DNA of 13,502 nt from Conexivisphaera sp049976725 (GCA_049976725.1 JBMFHR010000026.1:1-13502), one strand, 5' to 3'. Shown: positions 1-7,334, counted from the stretch's first letter. A program made the numbers and translations. Notes: generated by a model from the letters alone, not told the origin.

Positions 1-5
1 AGGGA

Positions 6-26
6 GTGATCCGGCCGCCGGATCAC
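6..26. repeat. Perfect 9-bp inverted repeat upstream of the rpl11 promoter
   Basis: GTGATCCGG (6-14) and CCGGATCAC (18-26) are perfect inverse copies separated by CCG. The element ends about 20 nt before the rpl11 TATA box. It could be an operator for a dimeric regulator, or an RNA hairpin at the 3' end of a gene entering from the left; a TGA lies at 7-9, so an upstream gene could stop inside it. The window edge prevents a decision. Confidence 0.6.
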
Positions 27-44
27 GCCAATCCGGCACTAAAT

Positions 45-54
45 TGTTATAAGG
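45..54 (+). promoter_or_regulatory. TATA box of the rpl11-rpl1-rpl10 operon
   Basis: A T/A-rich island (GTTATAAG, 46-53) stands out in GC-rich surroundings. It is centred about 29 nt before the rpl11 ATG at 79. With the archaeal spacing of about 26 nt to the start site, transcription would begin a few bases before the ATG, giving a nearly leaderless mRNA. Confidence 0.6.
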
Positions 55-78
55 GCCCTTTGGCCGCCCGGGCCCATC

Positions 79-573
79 ATGGCCGAGAGGAAGACTCTCT
101 CGTTCATCGTGGACGGGGGACAGGCGACGGGGGGGCCGCCCATAGGCCCGGCGCTCGGCCCCCTGGGGGTCAACGTCATGCAGGTCGTCAAGAGGATCAA
201 CGAGCTGACCGCGGACTTCCACGGCATGAAGGTGCCCGTGAAGGTCCGCGTGGATCCGGAGACCAAGGAGTTCGAAGTCGAGGTCGGGGTGCCCACCACG
301 ACGGCCCTGCTGACGAAGGAGGCGGGCATCGAGAAGGGGTCGGGGCAGGCCGGCAAGGAGTTCGTCGGGAACGTCACGATGGCACAGGTGGTCAAGATAG
401 CCAGGCTCAAGATGCCCGAGATGAACGCGGGCAGCCTCAGGGCGGCCGTCAAGGAGGTCCTGGGCACGTGCGTCAGCATGGGGCTGAAGGTGGAGGGGAA
501 GTCCCCGAAGGACGTCATCAGGGAGGTCGACCGCGGCGAGTGGGACTCCGCCATCGAGGGGGCGGCCAGCTGA
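79..573 (+). CDS. rpl11: Large-subunit ribosomal protein L11 (uL11)
   Basis: uL11 binds the GTPase-associated region of 23S rRNA at the base of the ribosomal stalk, where it helps translation factors work. The 164-aa product has the expected family length. The N-terminal domain carries the conserved glycine/proline-rich segment GPPIGPALGPLGVNVMQVV (about residues 20-38). The C-terminal rRNA-binding domain follows from about residue 75 with the basic helix around VVKIARLKMPEMNAGSLRAA. The ATG at 79 is chosen because it begins the family N-terminus and lies about 29 nt after a TATA box. It is the first gene of an operon; its TGA (571-573) abuts the rpl1 start region. In other archaea rpl11, rpl1, rpl10 and rpl12 are co-transcribed; here only the first three share a strand. 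Confidence 0.97.
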   Translation: MAERKTLSFIVDGGQATGGPPIGPALGPLGVNVMQVVKRINELTADFHGMKVPVKVRVDPETKEFEVEVGVPTTTALLTKEAGIEKGSGQAGKEFVGNVTMAQVVKIARLKMPEMNAGSLRAAVKEVLGTCVSMGLKVEGKSPKDVIREVDRGEWDSAIEGAAS

Positions 574-583
574 GGTGATCCGG

Positions 584-1234
584 GTGGACGAGGGGGAGCT
601 GCTCAGGCTCGTCAGGGACGCGCGCGCCAGGGCCGGGAAGCGGCGCTTCAAGCAGTCGTTCGAGCTCTACGTGGTGCTGGATCCGAACAGGGTGAAGAAG
701 GAGGAGGTCCAGCTCAACGAGGTGGTGGTGCTGCCGAACAGGTTCTCGGAGCCTCCCAGGGTGGCCGTGATAGCGGGGGCCGACGCGGCCCTCAGGGCCA
801 GGGAGGCGGGGGCCGACGCGGTCATACCCCCGGAGGAGGTCGACAGGCTATCCACGAATAGGGCGGAGGTGAGGAGGCTCGTCAAGTCCTACGACATGTT
901 CCTGGCCGAGGCGGCCCTGATGGCCAGGGTGGGCAGGACGCTCGGCAAGTACCTGGGGCCCAGGGGGAAGATGCCGGTTCCCGTGCCGGGCGCGGCGCAG
1001 ATGGGCGCGGCCGTCGAGCGCGCCAGGTCGAGCGTGAGGGTGCGCGCCAGGGGGCAGTTCTCGATATCCGCCAAGATAGGGGACGAGGGGATGAGCGACG
1101 AGGAGCTGGCGGAGAACGCGGCCGCGGTCCTGGATGCTATTAGGGCGAAGCTGTCGCAGGGCGAGAGGGCCATCAGGAAGGTAGTGATAAAGGCGACGAT
1201 GGGGGAACCCGTGGAGGCGGTGGTTAGCCCATGA
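584..1234 (+). CDS. rpl1: Large-subunit ribosomal protein L1 (uL1)
   Basis: uL1 binds 23S rRNA at the L1 stalk and takes part in release of deacylated tRNA; in several archaea it also represses its own mRNA. The product is about 216 aa, the normal size, with the family motif LGKYLGPRGKMPVP near the middle and the C-terminal NAAAVLDAIRAKL...IRKVVIKATMG region typical of archaeal L1. Two GTG starts are possible. The first (575) overlaps the sequence GAGGTGATC, a very good Shine-Dalgarno match. The second (584) sits 3-6 nt after it, so I prefer 584. The start lies about 10 nt after the rpl11 stop, and the TGA overlaps the rpl10 ATG (ATGA at 1231-1234), so translation is probably coupled. No separate promoter is seen. 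Confidence 0.96.
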   Translation: MDEGELLRLVRDARARAGKRRFKQSFELYVVLDPNRVKKEEVQLNEVVVLPNRFSEPPRVAVIAGADAALRAREAGADAVIPPEEVDRLSTNRAEVRRLVKSYDMFLAEAALMARVGRTLGKYLGPRGKMPVPVPGAAQMGAAVERARSSVRVRARGQFSISAKIGDEGMSDEELAENAAAVLDAIRAKLSQGERAIRKVVIKATMGEPVEAVVSP

Positions 1235-2109
1235 GCAGCGCGGTTGCGGCCGAGGGGCGCAGGTACAGTGAGAGGAAGTCGAGGCTCTACGGGGAGATAA
1301 AGAGGCTATACGGGGAATACTCGGTGATGGGCATCTCCAGGCTGTACAAGGTGAAGGCGTCGCTGATAAGCGAGGTCAGGAAGCGGCTGCGCGGCAAGGT
1401 CGTGATGCTGGGCATCAAGAACAGGCTGGCGCTCAAGGCGCTGAGGGAGGCGGGGCTGGAGGGCGTGGAGGAGCTCGAGCGGTACCTGTCGGGCCAGGCG
1501 ATGCTGATCTTCACCAACATGAACCCGTTCGAGCTGAACATGCTGCTGGAGCAGTCGATGGTGGAGATGCCGGCCAGGGCCGGGGACGTGGCTACCTCCG
1601 ACATAGTGGTGCCCAGCGGCAACACCGGGATGCAGCCCGGGCCTATCCTGAGCTCCTTCAAGCAGTTCAAGATACCGACAAGGATAGAGAGCGGCAGCAT
1701 ATTCGTGACCCAGGACACCGTCGTCGCCAGGGCCGGTGAGACTATATCGGCGGACCTCGCGTCGCTCCTCTCGAAGCTCGGCCTCAAGCCGATAAAGCGC
1801 GGCCTGTCCCTCGACGCGGTCTACTGGAACGGGAGGCTGGTGCCGGGCGAGAGGCTCAAGGTGAACCCGAAGGAGTACGCCGACCAGCTGGGCGCGGCGC
1901 ACGCGGAGGCGCTGGCGCTCTCGCTGGGGATCGGGTACCCGGCGCCGGAGGTGCTGCCGATGCTGCTGGTCAGGGCACGGGCCGAGGCGGAGGCGCTCTC
2001 CCGCGGCTCGGGCTTCGTGAGCGATGAGACGGCGCCGCAGGTCCTGGCGGCCGCACAGGCCCAGGCCGAGGCCCTGGCGGCCGCCCTGCGGTCCAAGGGC
2101 TGGTCCTGA
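1231..2109 (+). CDS. rpl10: Large-subunit ribosomal protein L10/P0 (uL10), lacking the acidic C-terminal tail
   Basis: uL10/P0 anchors L12 dimers to form the flexible ribosomal stalk that recruits GTPase factors. The 292-aa product begins with the rRNA-binding domain (about residues 10-110, including MLGIKNRLALKALREAG) and the archaeal/eukaryal insertion domain (about 110-190, PSGNTGMQPGPILSSFKQF). It then has a C-terminal helical spine with three repeats, near YADQLGAAHAEALALSLGIG, VLPMLLVRARAEAEALS and APQVLAAAQAQAEALAAAL, which fit three L12-dimer binding sites. The protein stops right after the third repeat. Most archaeal P0 proteins continue with an Ala-rich, Lys/Glu-rich tail ending in a GLxxLFG-type motif, which is absent here. 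The ATG overlaps the rpl1 stop. The gene normally downstream, rpl12, is inverted. Confidence 0.95.
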   Translation: MSSAVAAEGRRYSERKSRLYGEIKRLYGEYSVMGISRLYKVKASLISEVRKRLRGKVVMLGIKNRLALKALREAGLEGVEELERYLSGQAMLIFTNMNPFELNMLLEQSMVEMPARAGDVATSDIVVPSGNTGMQPGPILSSFKQFKIPTRIESGSIFVTQDTVVARAGETISADLASLLSKLGLKPIKRGLSLDAVYWNGRLVPGERLKVNPKEYADQLGAAHAEALALSLGIGYPAPEVLPMLLVRARAEAEALSRGSGFVSDETAPQVLAAAQAQAEALAAALRSKGWS

Positions 2110-2173
2110 GCCGGGATCCCTCCGGACGCTGGACGGGCAGCGTGTCCATAAGTAATGCGCACTCGGATAGAAG

Positions 2174-2190
2174 GGTCAACAGGGTTGACC
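2174..2190. terminator. Perfect 7-bp hairpin between convergent rpl10 and rpl12
   Basis: GGTCAAC (2174-2180) and GTTGACC (2184-2190) form a perfect stem with an AGG loop, in the 123-nt gap between two genes that end toward each other. Its symmetry lets it fold in either transcript. No T-run follows, so it may be a processing or 3'-end stabilising structure rather than a true archaeal terminator. No gene is visible in the gap. Confidence 0.35.
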
Positions 2191-2232
2191 GCGCGGGAGC
2201 GGGGATCCTTTCCGGTACCCCGGGAGAATCTT

Positions 2233-2556
2233 CTAGCCGAAGAGTGAGGCGAGGCCCTCCAGGGCCGCCTCCTCTTCCTCCTTCTTCTCCTCCTTCTTCT
2301 CCTCCTTCGCCGGCTTCTTCTCCTCGGCCGCGGGCGCGGCTGCTGGCGCCGCGGCAGCCGGAGCTGCGGCGACTGGCGCGGCGGCCGCGCTCTTAAGGAC
2401 CTCGTCTATGTTGACGTTCTTGAGGGCGGCCACGAGCGCCTTCACGCTCACGTCGTCCGCCTGTATCCCGGCGGCCTCCACGACCCTCTTGATCCCCTCC
2501 TCGTCGACCTCCTTACCCGCCTTGTGCAGGAGGAGCGCGGCGTACACGTACTCCAT
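2233..2556 (-). CDS. rpl12: Large-subunit ribosomal protein L12/P1 (archaeal stalk protein), inverted relative to rpl11-rpl1-rpl10
   Basis: Archaeal L12 (P1 family) dimers bind the P0 spine and contact elongation and initiation GTPases. The 107-aa product begins MEYVYAALLLHKAGKEV, the standard helical dimerisation domain (about residues 1-65). An Ala/Pro linker follows, then a Lys/Glu-rich hinge, and it ends in LASLFG, the conserved factor-binding tip. The frame extends upstream to GTG 2571 and ATG 2568. I choose ATG 2556 because it gives the family N-terminus and is preceded by GGTGAT (2573-2568) at Shine-Dalgarno distance. It usually lies downstream of rpl10 on the same strand; here it is convergent with rpl10 and has its own promoter, divergent from alaS. 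The very acidic, Ala-rich composition is normal for the family. Confidence 0.95.
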   Translation of the reverse strand: MEYVYAALLLHKAGKEVDEEGIKRVVEAAGIQADDVSVKALVAALKNVNIDEVLKSAAAAPVAAAPAAAAPAAAPAAEEKKPAKEEKKEEKKEEEEAALEGLASLFG

Positions 2557-2595
2557 TCCCAATCCCATCACCTGCAGATGGCCCGCAACCGCCGC

Positions 2596-2632
2596 CTTAA
2601 TTAGCTTTTTCCGGTGCCATAACGCTTAATTT
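2596..2632. promoter_or_regulatory. Divergent promoter region for rpl12 (-) and alaS (+)
   Basis: Two A/T islands occur in otherwise GC-rich DNA. CTAATTAAG read on the minus strand (about 2596-2604) lies upstream of rpl12 and predicts a leader of about 18-20 nt containing its Shine-Dalgarno site. CTTAATTT on the plus strand (2625-2632) is centred 27 nt before the alaS GTG, predicting a leaderless message. The two boxes are about 25 bp apart, so the two transcription complexes may interfere. Confidence 0.55.
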
Positions 2633-2654
2633 CGCTCGGGGGCCTGCGGGCGGC

Positions 2655-5393
2655 GTGCCCAACGAGCGCGAGAAGCGCGAGCTGTTGGAGAAGTTCTCCT
2701 CGGAGCCCGAGAAATACTACGAGGTGGAGCTCTTCAGGGAGCAGGGGTTCGTGAGGAAGCGCTGCAGAATCTGCGGGAGGGGCTTCTGGACCCTTGATCC
2801 CTCCGCGGAGCTGTGCCCCGAGCACCGGGGCGAGGGGTTCGTCGGCGAGCGCCTGACATCGCGCGCGTTCGGCTACGTCGACGCGTGGAGGAACGTGGAG
2901 GAGTTCTTCGTCTCGGAGGGGCACACGAGCGTTCCCCGCTACCCGGTCGTGGCCAGGTGGAGGCCGGACCTCTACTTCACGGTGGCCTCGATCATAGACT
3001 TCCAGAGGGTGGAGGGCGGCAAGGTGGTCTTCGAGTTCCCGGCCAACCCCCTCGTGGTGCCGCAGGCATCGCTCAGGTTCAACGACGTGGAGAACGTGGG
3101 GTTCACGGGCCGCCACTACACGGAGTTCGTCATGATAGGGCAGCACGCCCTCAACGACGGGCGCGGGTACTGGAAGGACAGGACCATCGAGCTGGACTTC
3201 AGGCTCCTCACGGAGAGGTTCGGCGTCCCGCGCGAGGAGGTTGTCTTCGTGGAGGACGTCTGGCTCGGCTACGGGGCCTTCGGCTACTCGCTCGAGTACT
3301 ACGTGAGGGGGCTCGAGCTGGGCAACGCCGTCTTCACAGAGTTCGAGGGCACGCCCTCCAGCTACAGGAGGTTCGAGCCGCAGGTCGTGGACATGGGCGC
3401 GGGGCTCGAGAGGTTCGTCTGGCTGTCCCAAGCCACCCCCACGAGCTACGACGCGGTGTTCTCCCGGGAGCTGGAGGAGCTCAGGAGGAGGCTGGGGCTG
3501 CGGCTCGACCCCGAGCTCTCGAGGAGGTTCTTCGCGGCCAGCGGGCGGCGGGACCTGACGGAGGTGGCGGACCCCTCCGGGGCGCTGGGGGAGGTGCTCT
3601 CGGAGGCGGGGATCGGGGAGGAGGAGTTCAGGGAGTTCGTGAAGCCCTGGGTGGACCTGTACGCGGTGCTGGACCACTCGAGGGCGCTGATGTTCGCGGT
3701 GGCCGACGGGGCGCTCCCGAGCAACGTCGGGGGTGGCTACAACCTGCGGGCGATACTGAGGCGCGCGCAGGGGATCATAGAATCGAACTCGTGGGACATA
3801 GGGATAGCCGACGCGGCGGAGCTCGTGGCGGAGTCGCTCAGGCCGATGTTCCCGGAGCTCCTCGAGTCCATGCCGGCCCTGCGCGAGGTGCTGGAGGTCG
3901 AGCTGCAGCGCTACAGGGCCACGAAGGCCAGGATAGGCAGCATAGTCGACGGCATCAGGCGCTCGGGCAGGCAGCTGACGACGGACGACGTGATAAGGCT
4001 CTACGAGTCGAACGGCGTCACGCCCGAGATGCTCGTGGAGGCCGGGGTGCTCAGGTCCGTGCCGGCGGACTTCTACTCGAGGCTGGCCAGCCGGCACTCG
4101 GCCCAGCCCAGGGAGGAGGGGAAGGGAGGGGGAGCGGGGCCTGCCGTCGACGTGGAGGGCCTCCCGCCCACCAGGGAGATCTACTACGAGGACGTCCGCC
4201 TGACCAGGTGCACGTCCAGGGTCCTCCGCTCCTACCCGGAGGTCGGCGCGGTGGTCCTGGAGGGCACGGTGTTCTACCCCCGCGGCGGGGGGCAGGAGCC
4301 TGACCGCGGGACGCTGGGCGGGTTCCGCGTGAGGGACGTCGTGAAGGTCGGGAAGGTGATAGTGCACTTCCTGGAGGGAGGAGTCCCCAGGGAGGGGGAG
4401 ATCGTGGAGTGCGAGATAGACGCGGCGCGCAGGAGGTCCCTGATGAGGCACCACACGGCGACCCACGTGGTGAACGGCGCGGCCAGGAGGGTCCTGGGGC
4501 CCTGGGTCTGGCAGCACTCGGCTTTCAAGGACGAGGACGGGGCCAGGCTGGACGTGACGCACCACTCCGCTCTGACCAGGGAGCAGGTGGAGGCGATAGA
4601 GAGGCTGGCCAACGAGATAGTCCAGCAGGACCTGCCCGTGGACGTCCAGGTCATGCCCAGGGGGAGGGCGGAGTCGCTCTACGGCTTCAGGCTCTATCAG
4701 GGCGGCGCGGTGCCCGAGAGGGAGCTGCGCGTCGTGAAGGTGGGGGACTTCGACGTGGAGGCGTGCGGGGGGACGCACGTGACGAGGACCGGCGAGATAG
4801 GGTGCATCAGGATACTGCGCTCGGAGAGGATTCAGGACGGCGTCGTGAGGCTGGAGTTCGTCGCGGGGATGAGGGCCGTGGAGCACTCCATGGGGCAGGC
4901 CAGGGCGCTGTCGGAGCTGGCCGGCAGGCTGGGGGCCCCGCCGGAGGGCGCGCTGAGGAAGCTGGAGGAGCTCCTGGGGGAGCTCGAGGCCAGGGAATCC
5001 GAGCGCAGGAGGCTCAGCGGCGCCGTGGCGTCGTACGTGGTGGCCTCGGGGCCCAGGGGGACGCTGGGGGGGCTCCCCGTCTACGCGGCGGAGCTCGAGG
5101 GCGTCTCGCAGAGGACGCTCGTCGAGGTGGGCGACGCCGTGGCCAGGGCCGTGCCGCAGTCGGTCTACGTGGGGATCAGCGCGCTCCGCGACGAGGGGCG
5201 CACAGCGCTGGTGGTGATCTCCCACAGCGACAGGGTGGACGCGGGCGAGCTGGCGGCGCGCGCCCTCAGGGCGCTCGGGGGTCGCGGAGGGGGGAGGGGG
5301 AAGATAGGCCAGGGCGCGGTGCCCCGGGCGGTGGGCATCGGGGAGGCGCTGGCCGCGCTCGGCGTCGAGGCCGGCGCCGGGGAACCAAGATAG
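2655..5393 (+). CDS. alaS: Alanyl-tRNA synthetase, archaeal type
   Basis: AlaRS charges tRNA-Ala and hydrolyses mis-acylated Ser/Gly-tRNA-Ala. The 912-aa length is normal for the archaeal form. An N-terminal extension carries a zinc-type cluster (C37, C40, C54, H57) seen in archaeal enzymes. The class II catalytic core follows (about residues 60-330; MIGQHALNDGRGYWKDRTIELD and the motif-3-like region VVDMGAGLERFVWL). Then come the tRNA-recognition domain (about 330-470), a beta-barrel, the editing domain with HHTATH (H599, H600, H604) and CGGTH (C704, H708), and the C-Ala domain ending in the glycine-rich GRGGGRGKIGQGAV. All editing metal ligands are intact. The GTG at 2655 is chosen because it lies 27 nt after a TATA box. 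In several Crenarchaeota alaS is the neighbour of rpl12, as I recall, and that adjacency is kept here. Confidence 0.97.
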   Translation: MPNEREKRELLEKFSSEPEKYYEVELFREQGFVRKRCRICGRGFWTLDPSAELCPEHRGEGFVGERLTSRAFGYVDAWRNVEEFFVSEGHTSVPRYPVVARWRPDLYFTVASIIDFQRVEGGKVVFEFPANPLVVPQASLRFNDVENVGFTGRHYTEFVMIGQHALNDGRGYWKDRTIELDFRLLTERFGVPREEVVFVEDVWLGYGAFGYSLEYYVRGLELGNAVFTEFEGTPSSYRRFEPQVVDMGAGLERFVWLSQATPTSYDAVFSRELEELRRRLGLRLDPELSRRFFAASGRRDLTEVADPSGALGEVLSEAGIGEEEFREFVKPWVDLYAVLDHSRALMFAVADGALPSNVGGGYNLRAILRRAQGIIESNSWDIGIADAAELVAESLRPMFPELLESMPALREVLEVELQRYRATKARIGSIVDGIRRSGRQLTTDDVIRLYESNGVTPEMLVEAGVLRSVPADFYSRLASRHSAQPREEGKGGGAGPAVDVEGLPPTREIYYEDVRLTRCTSRVLRSYPEVGAVVLEGTVFYPRGGGQEPDRGTLGGFRVRDVVKVGKVIVHFLEGGVPREGEIVECEIDAARRRSLMRHHTATHVVNGAARRVLGPWVWQHSAFKDEDGARLDVTHHSALTREQVEAIERLANEIVQQDLPVDVQVMPRGRAESLYGFRLYQGGAVPERELRVVKVGDFDVEACGGTHVTRTGEIGCIRILRSERIQDGVVRLEFVAGMRAVEHSMGQARALSELAGRLGAPPEGALRKLEELLGELEARESERRRLSGAVASYVVASGPRGTLGGLPVYAAELEGVSQRTLVEVGDAVARAVPQSVYVGISALRDEGRTALVVISHSDRVDAGELAARALRALGGRGGGRGKIGQGAVPRAVGIGEALAALGVEAGAGEPR

Positions 5394-5411
5394 GTTCCGG
5401 GAGCGCGGCGC

Positions 5412-5422
5412 AGGATAAATAT
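5412..5422 (+). promoter_or_regulatory. TATA box of the CinA-like gene
   Basis: GGATAAATATG lies in the 50-nt gap after alaS. Its centre is about 26-27 nt before the GTG at 5444, so the gene is probably transcribed separately from alaS as a leaderless mRNA starting at the GTG. Confidence 0.65.
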
Positions 5423-5443
5423 GACCCCGGGGCTCCGGATACC

Positions 5444-6244
5444 GTGAGCGCCCCGCGCGCCTGGATCGTGACCCTGGGCAACGAGGTGCTGCTGGGCGAG
5501 GTCGAGAACACCAACGCCTGGTGGCTGGCCAGGAGGCTGACCTCGCTCGGCGTAGCCGTGAGGAGGATGGTGACGTCCCCGGACGACGAGGAGTCGGCTG
5601 AGGTCTTCCGCGACGCGATCGGCAGGGTCGAGCTGGTGGTGTCCACCGGGGGCCTCGGCCCCACCTACGACGACAGGACCATGTACCTGATCTCGAGGGC
5701 CCTGGGACTGCCCCTTGAGGTCAACCCGAGGGCGGAGGAGATGGTGAGGAGGCGGGTCGCCGAGAGGGGGTTCCAGATGACCCCGGCCAGGCTCAAGATG
5801 GCCGAGATGCCCAGGGGGGCCGAGCCCCTCGAGAACCGCGTGGGGACCGCGCCGGGGGCCATCTTGAGGCACGGCGGCACGACCCTCGTCGTCCTGCCGG
5901 GCGTCCCGGCCGAGATGCAGCCGATGTTCGAGGAGGCCGTCGGGCGCCTGAGGGACCTGTGGCGCGGGCCCCCCTGCAGGCGCGAGGCGACCTTCAGCGG
6001 GATAGTTGAGGCGGACCTGGCGGACGTCCTGTCGGAGCTCTCGAGGGACGGGCGCGTCTACGTGAAGACGCAGCCGAGGGGGAGGCCGGGGGCCCCGGCC
6101 GTCAGGATACTGGTCATCTCGTTCGAGGGCCTCTGCGACGACGCGTTCTCGAGGCTCGAGGAGGCCGCCCGCGCGGCCGGCGGAGCCCCGGCGCCCTCAC
6201 TGGGCGACGCCCAGGGTGTTGCCGACGCCGATCACCACGGCTAG
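5444..6244 (+). CDS. CinA/MoaB-fold (molybdopterin-binding-like) protein, NMN deamidase-related family
   Basis: The 266-aa product matches the archaeal family annotated as competence/damage-inducible protein A-related or nicotinamide-nucleotide amidase-related, built on the MoCF_biosynth (molybdopterin-binding) fold. The N-terminus IVTLGNEVLLGEVENTNA and the motif STGGLGPTYDD (residues 67-77) are diagnostic. VLPGVPAEMQPMFEE follows near residue 150. The bacterial CinA C-terminal deamidase domain is absent, so NMN deamidation cannot be assumed and the substrate is unknown. The GTG at 5444 is chosen from the TATA spacing and the family N-terminus. Its last 48 nt (6197-6244) overlap the 3' end of the convergent DUF1512-like gene, so its final 16 codons are antisense to conserved codons of that gene. 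Confidence 0.85.
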   Translation: MSAPRAWIVTLGNEVLLGEVENTNAWWLARRLTSLGVAVRRMVTSPDDEESAEVFRDAIGRVELVVSTGGLGPTYDDRTMYLISRALGLPLEVNPRAEEMVRRRVAERGFQMTPARLKMAEMPRGAEPLENRVGTAPGAILRHGGTTLVVLPGVPAEMQPMFEEAVGRLRDLWRGPPCRREATFSGIVEADLADVLSELSRDGRVYVKTQPRGRPGAPAVRILVISFEGLCDDAFSRLEEAARAAGGAPAPSLGDAQGVADADHHG

Positions 6245-7300
6245 GCCTCCCTGGGGGACCCTCTCGCGCAGGATCTCCGCAAGCGCGTCGTGGACGTGGT
6301 CTACCGCCTCGGCTATCTCCCTCGTCATGGGTGTTATTGCCTCGACGTAGCTCTCCTTCACGAGTATCGCGTACACCGGAATTCCGTCCGCCGAGGCCCT
6401 CTCCTCTATGTTGAAGCGCTCCACGCCGATGCCCCCTATGGCGACGCCCACGCCCCTGGCCGTGTCCCCGCTGCGCTCGCTCTCGAGCCTGAGCTGCGCG
6501 TCTATCGTGATTATGGCGGATATGTCGCCGTACATGAGGCGGGCGCGCTGCACCGCGTCGTCCAGGTTGCCGAGGTTGCTCGCGGGACCCTTGGCCTTGA
6601 TGAGGAGGACCCTGCGCCCCTCGATCTCGCGCAGCGCCGCCGACGTGTCGGGCGCTATCTCGAACTTGCGCTGCCCGAGCATGAGGAGGCCGACGCTCAT
6701 CGGGCCCACCCCATCGCCTATCGGGGCCCCCTTGTCCAGCGCGTCCATGAACCCGAAGAACGCCTTCCCCTGCTTCAGGACGAGCGGCATCACGGCGTAG
6801 AGCTGCTGCAGGAGGCCCAGGCTGGAGTACTTGTTGGCGAGCCAGAGGAGGTGGTTCACGATCTTGTAAAGGATCTCGAGGGAGGCCGCGGCCTCCGCGT
6901 ACCCCACGGCCCTCCCCACGGAGACGGGGTCGTCCGTCCTGAGGGCGGCGGAGACCTCCGCCTTGAACCTGCGCTCGTAGTTGTCCATCAGGTGCTTCAG
7001 CTTGCCGACTATGCCCACGGGGTCCAGGTCGACCGGGAAGACCGCGAAGAAGTCCAGGAGGGACCTCAGGCGGGCCCTCGCGTTCTCGTCCTGGGTGGTG
7101 GACGATATGTAGGACTCGTACCTCGAGATGCCGCGGTCCCTCAGATCCTTCAGCTCCCTGAACGCCCTGTACACCTCGCCGCTCATCGTCCAGAACTGGA
7201 ACTTGTTGGCGTAGACGGTCATCAGGGCCACGTAGATCGTCGGCAGTACGATGTACCAGGCCAGGTAGTAATATATCAGCTGGTCGCCGGTCGCCGCCAA
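6197..7300 (-). CDS. DUF1512-family archaeal protein of unknown function, N-terminal membrane anchor
   Basis: The 367-aa product fits the archaeal DUF1512 family (about 370 aa) by length and by the C-terminal GVGNTLGV motif; this family call is from memory of its features. An aromatic, hydrophobic segment (about residues 8-31, IYYYLAWYIVLPTIYVALM) looks like a single membrane anchor, leaving a mostly soluble cytoplasmic body. A second moderately hydrophobic stretch lies around residues 185-215. The C-terminal third (RRVLLIKAKGPASN; DISAIITIDAQLRLESERSG; GVGVAIGGIGVERFNIEE) looks like an alpha/beta domain. No catalytic motif is recognised. The TTG start at 7300 is chosen because no ATG or GTG gives the anchor and a TATA box lies about 27 nt upstream. 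It is convergent with, and overlaps, the CinA-like gene. Confidence 0.75.
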   Translation of the reverse strand: MAATGDQLIYYYLAWYIVLPTIYVALMTVYANKFQFWTMSGEVYRAFRELKDLRDRGISRYESYISSTTQDENARARLRSLLDFFAVFPVDLDPVGIVGKLKHLMDNYERRFKAEVSAALRTDDPVSVGRAVGYAEAAASLEILYKIVNHLLWLANKYSSLGLLQQLYAVMPLVLKQGKAFFGFMDALDKGAPIGDGVGPMSVGLLMLGQRKFEIAPDTSAALREIEGRRVLLIKAKGPASNLGNLDDAVQRARLMYGDISAIITIDAQLRLESERSGDTARGVGVAIGGIGVERFNIEERASADGIPVYAILVKESYVEAITPMTREIAEAVDHVHDALAEILRERVPQGGLAVVIGVGNTLGVAQ

Positions 7301-7321
7301 CGTCCCGGTCCTCGGGGTGCG

Positions 7322-7334
7322 CCAGTATTTAAGG
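7322..7334 (-). promoter_or_regulatory. TATA box of the DUF1512-like gene
   Basis: On the minus strand the A/T island reads CTTAAATAC, centred about 27 nt upstream of the TTG start at 7300. It lies between the 3' end of the 5S rRNA gene and the CDS, so the CDS has its own promoter and a leaderless message is predicted. Confidence 0.6.

Noticed and set aside
2142..2396. Proline- and serine-rich plus-strand frame opposite rpl12
   Set aside because: The composition is the reverse complement of the Ala/Lys/Glu-rich L12 hinge, and there is no promoter or ribosome-binding site for it.
2557..2571. Upstream GTG/ATG starts for rpl12
   Set aside because: They would leave the Shine-Dalgarno match overlapping the start codon and add residues absent from the family; ATG 2556 has proper spacing.
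2601..5225. 874-codon open frame antisense to alaS
   Set aside because: It is a GC-rich shadow: the product is rich in Arg, His, Pro and Leu with no recognisable motif, while the plus strand encodes a complete AlaRS.
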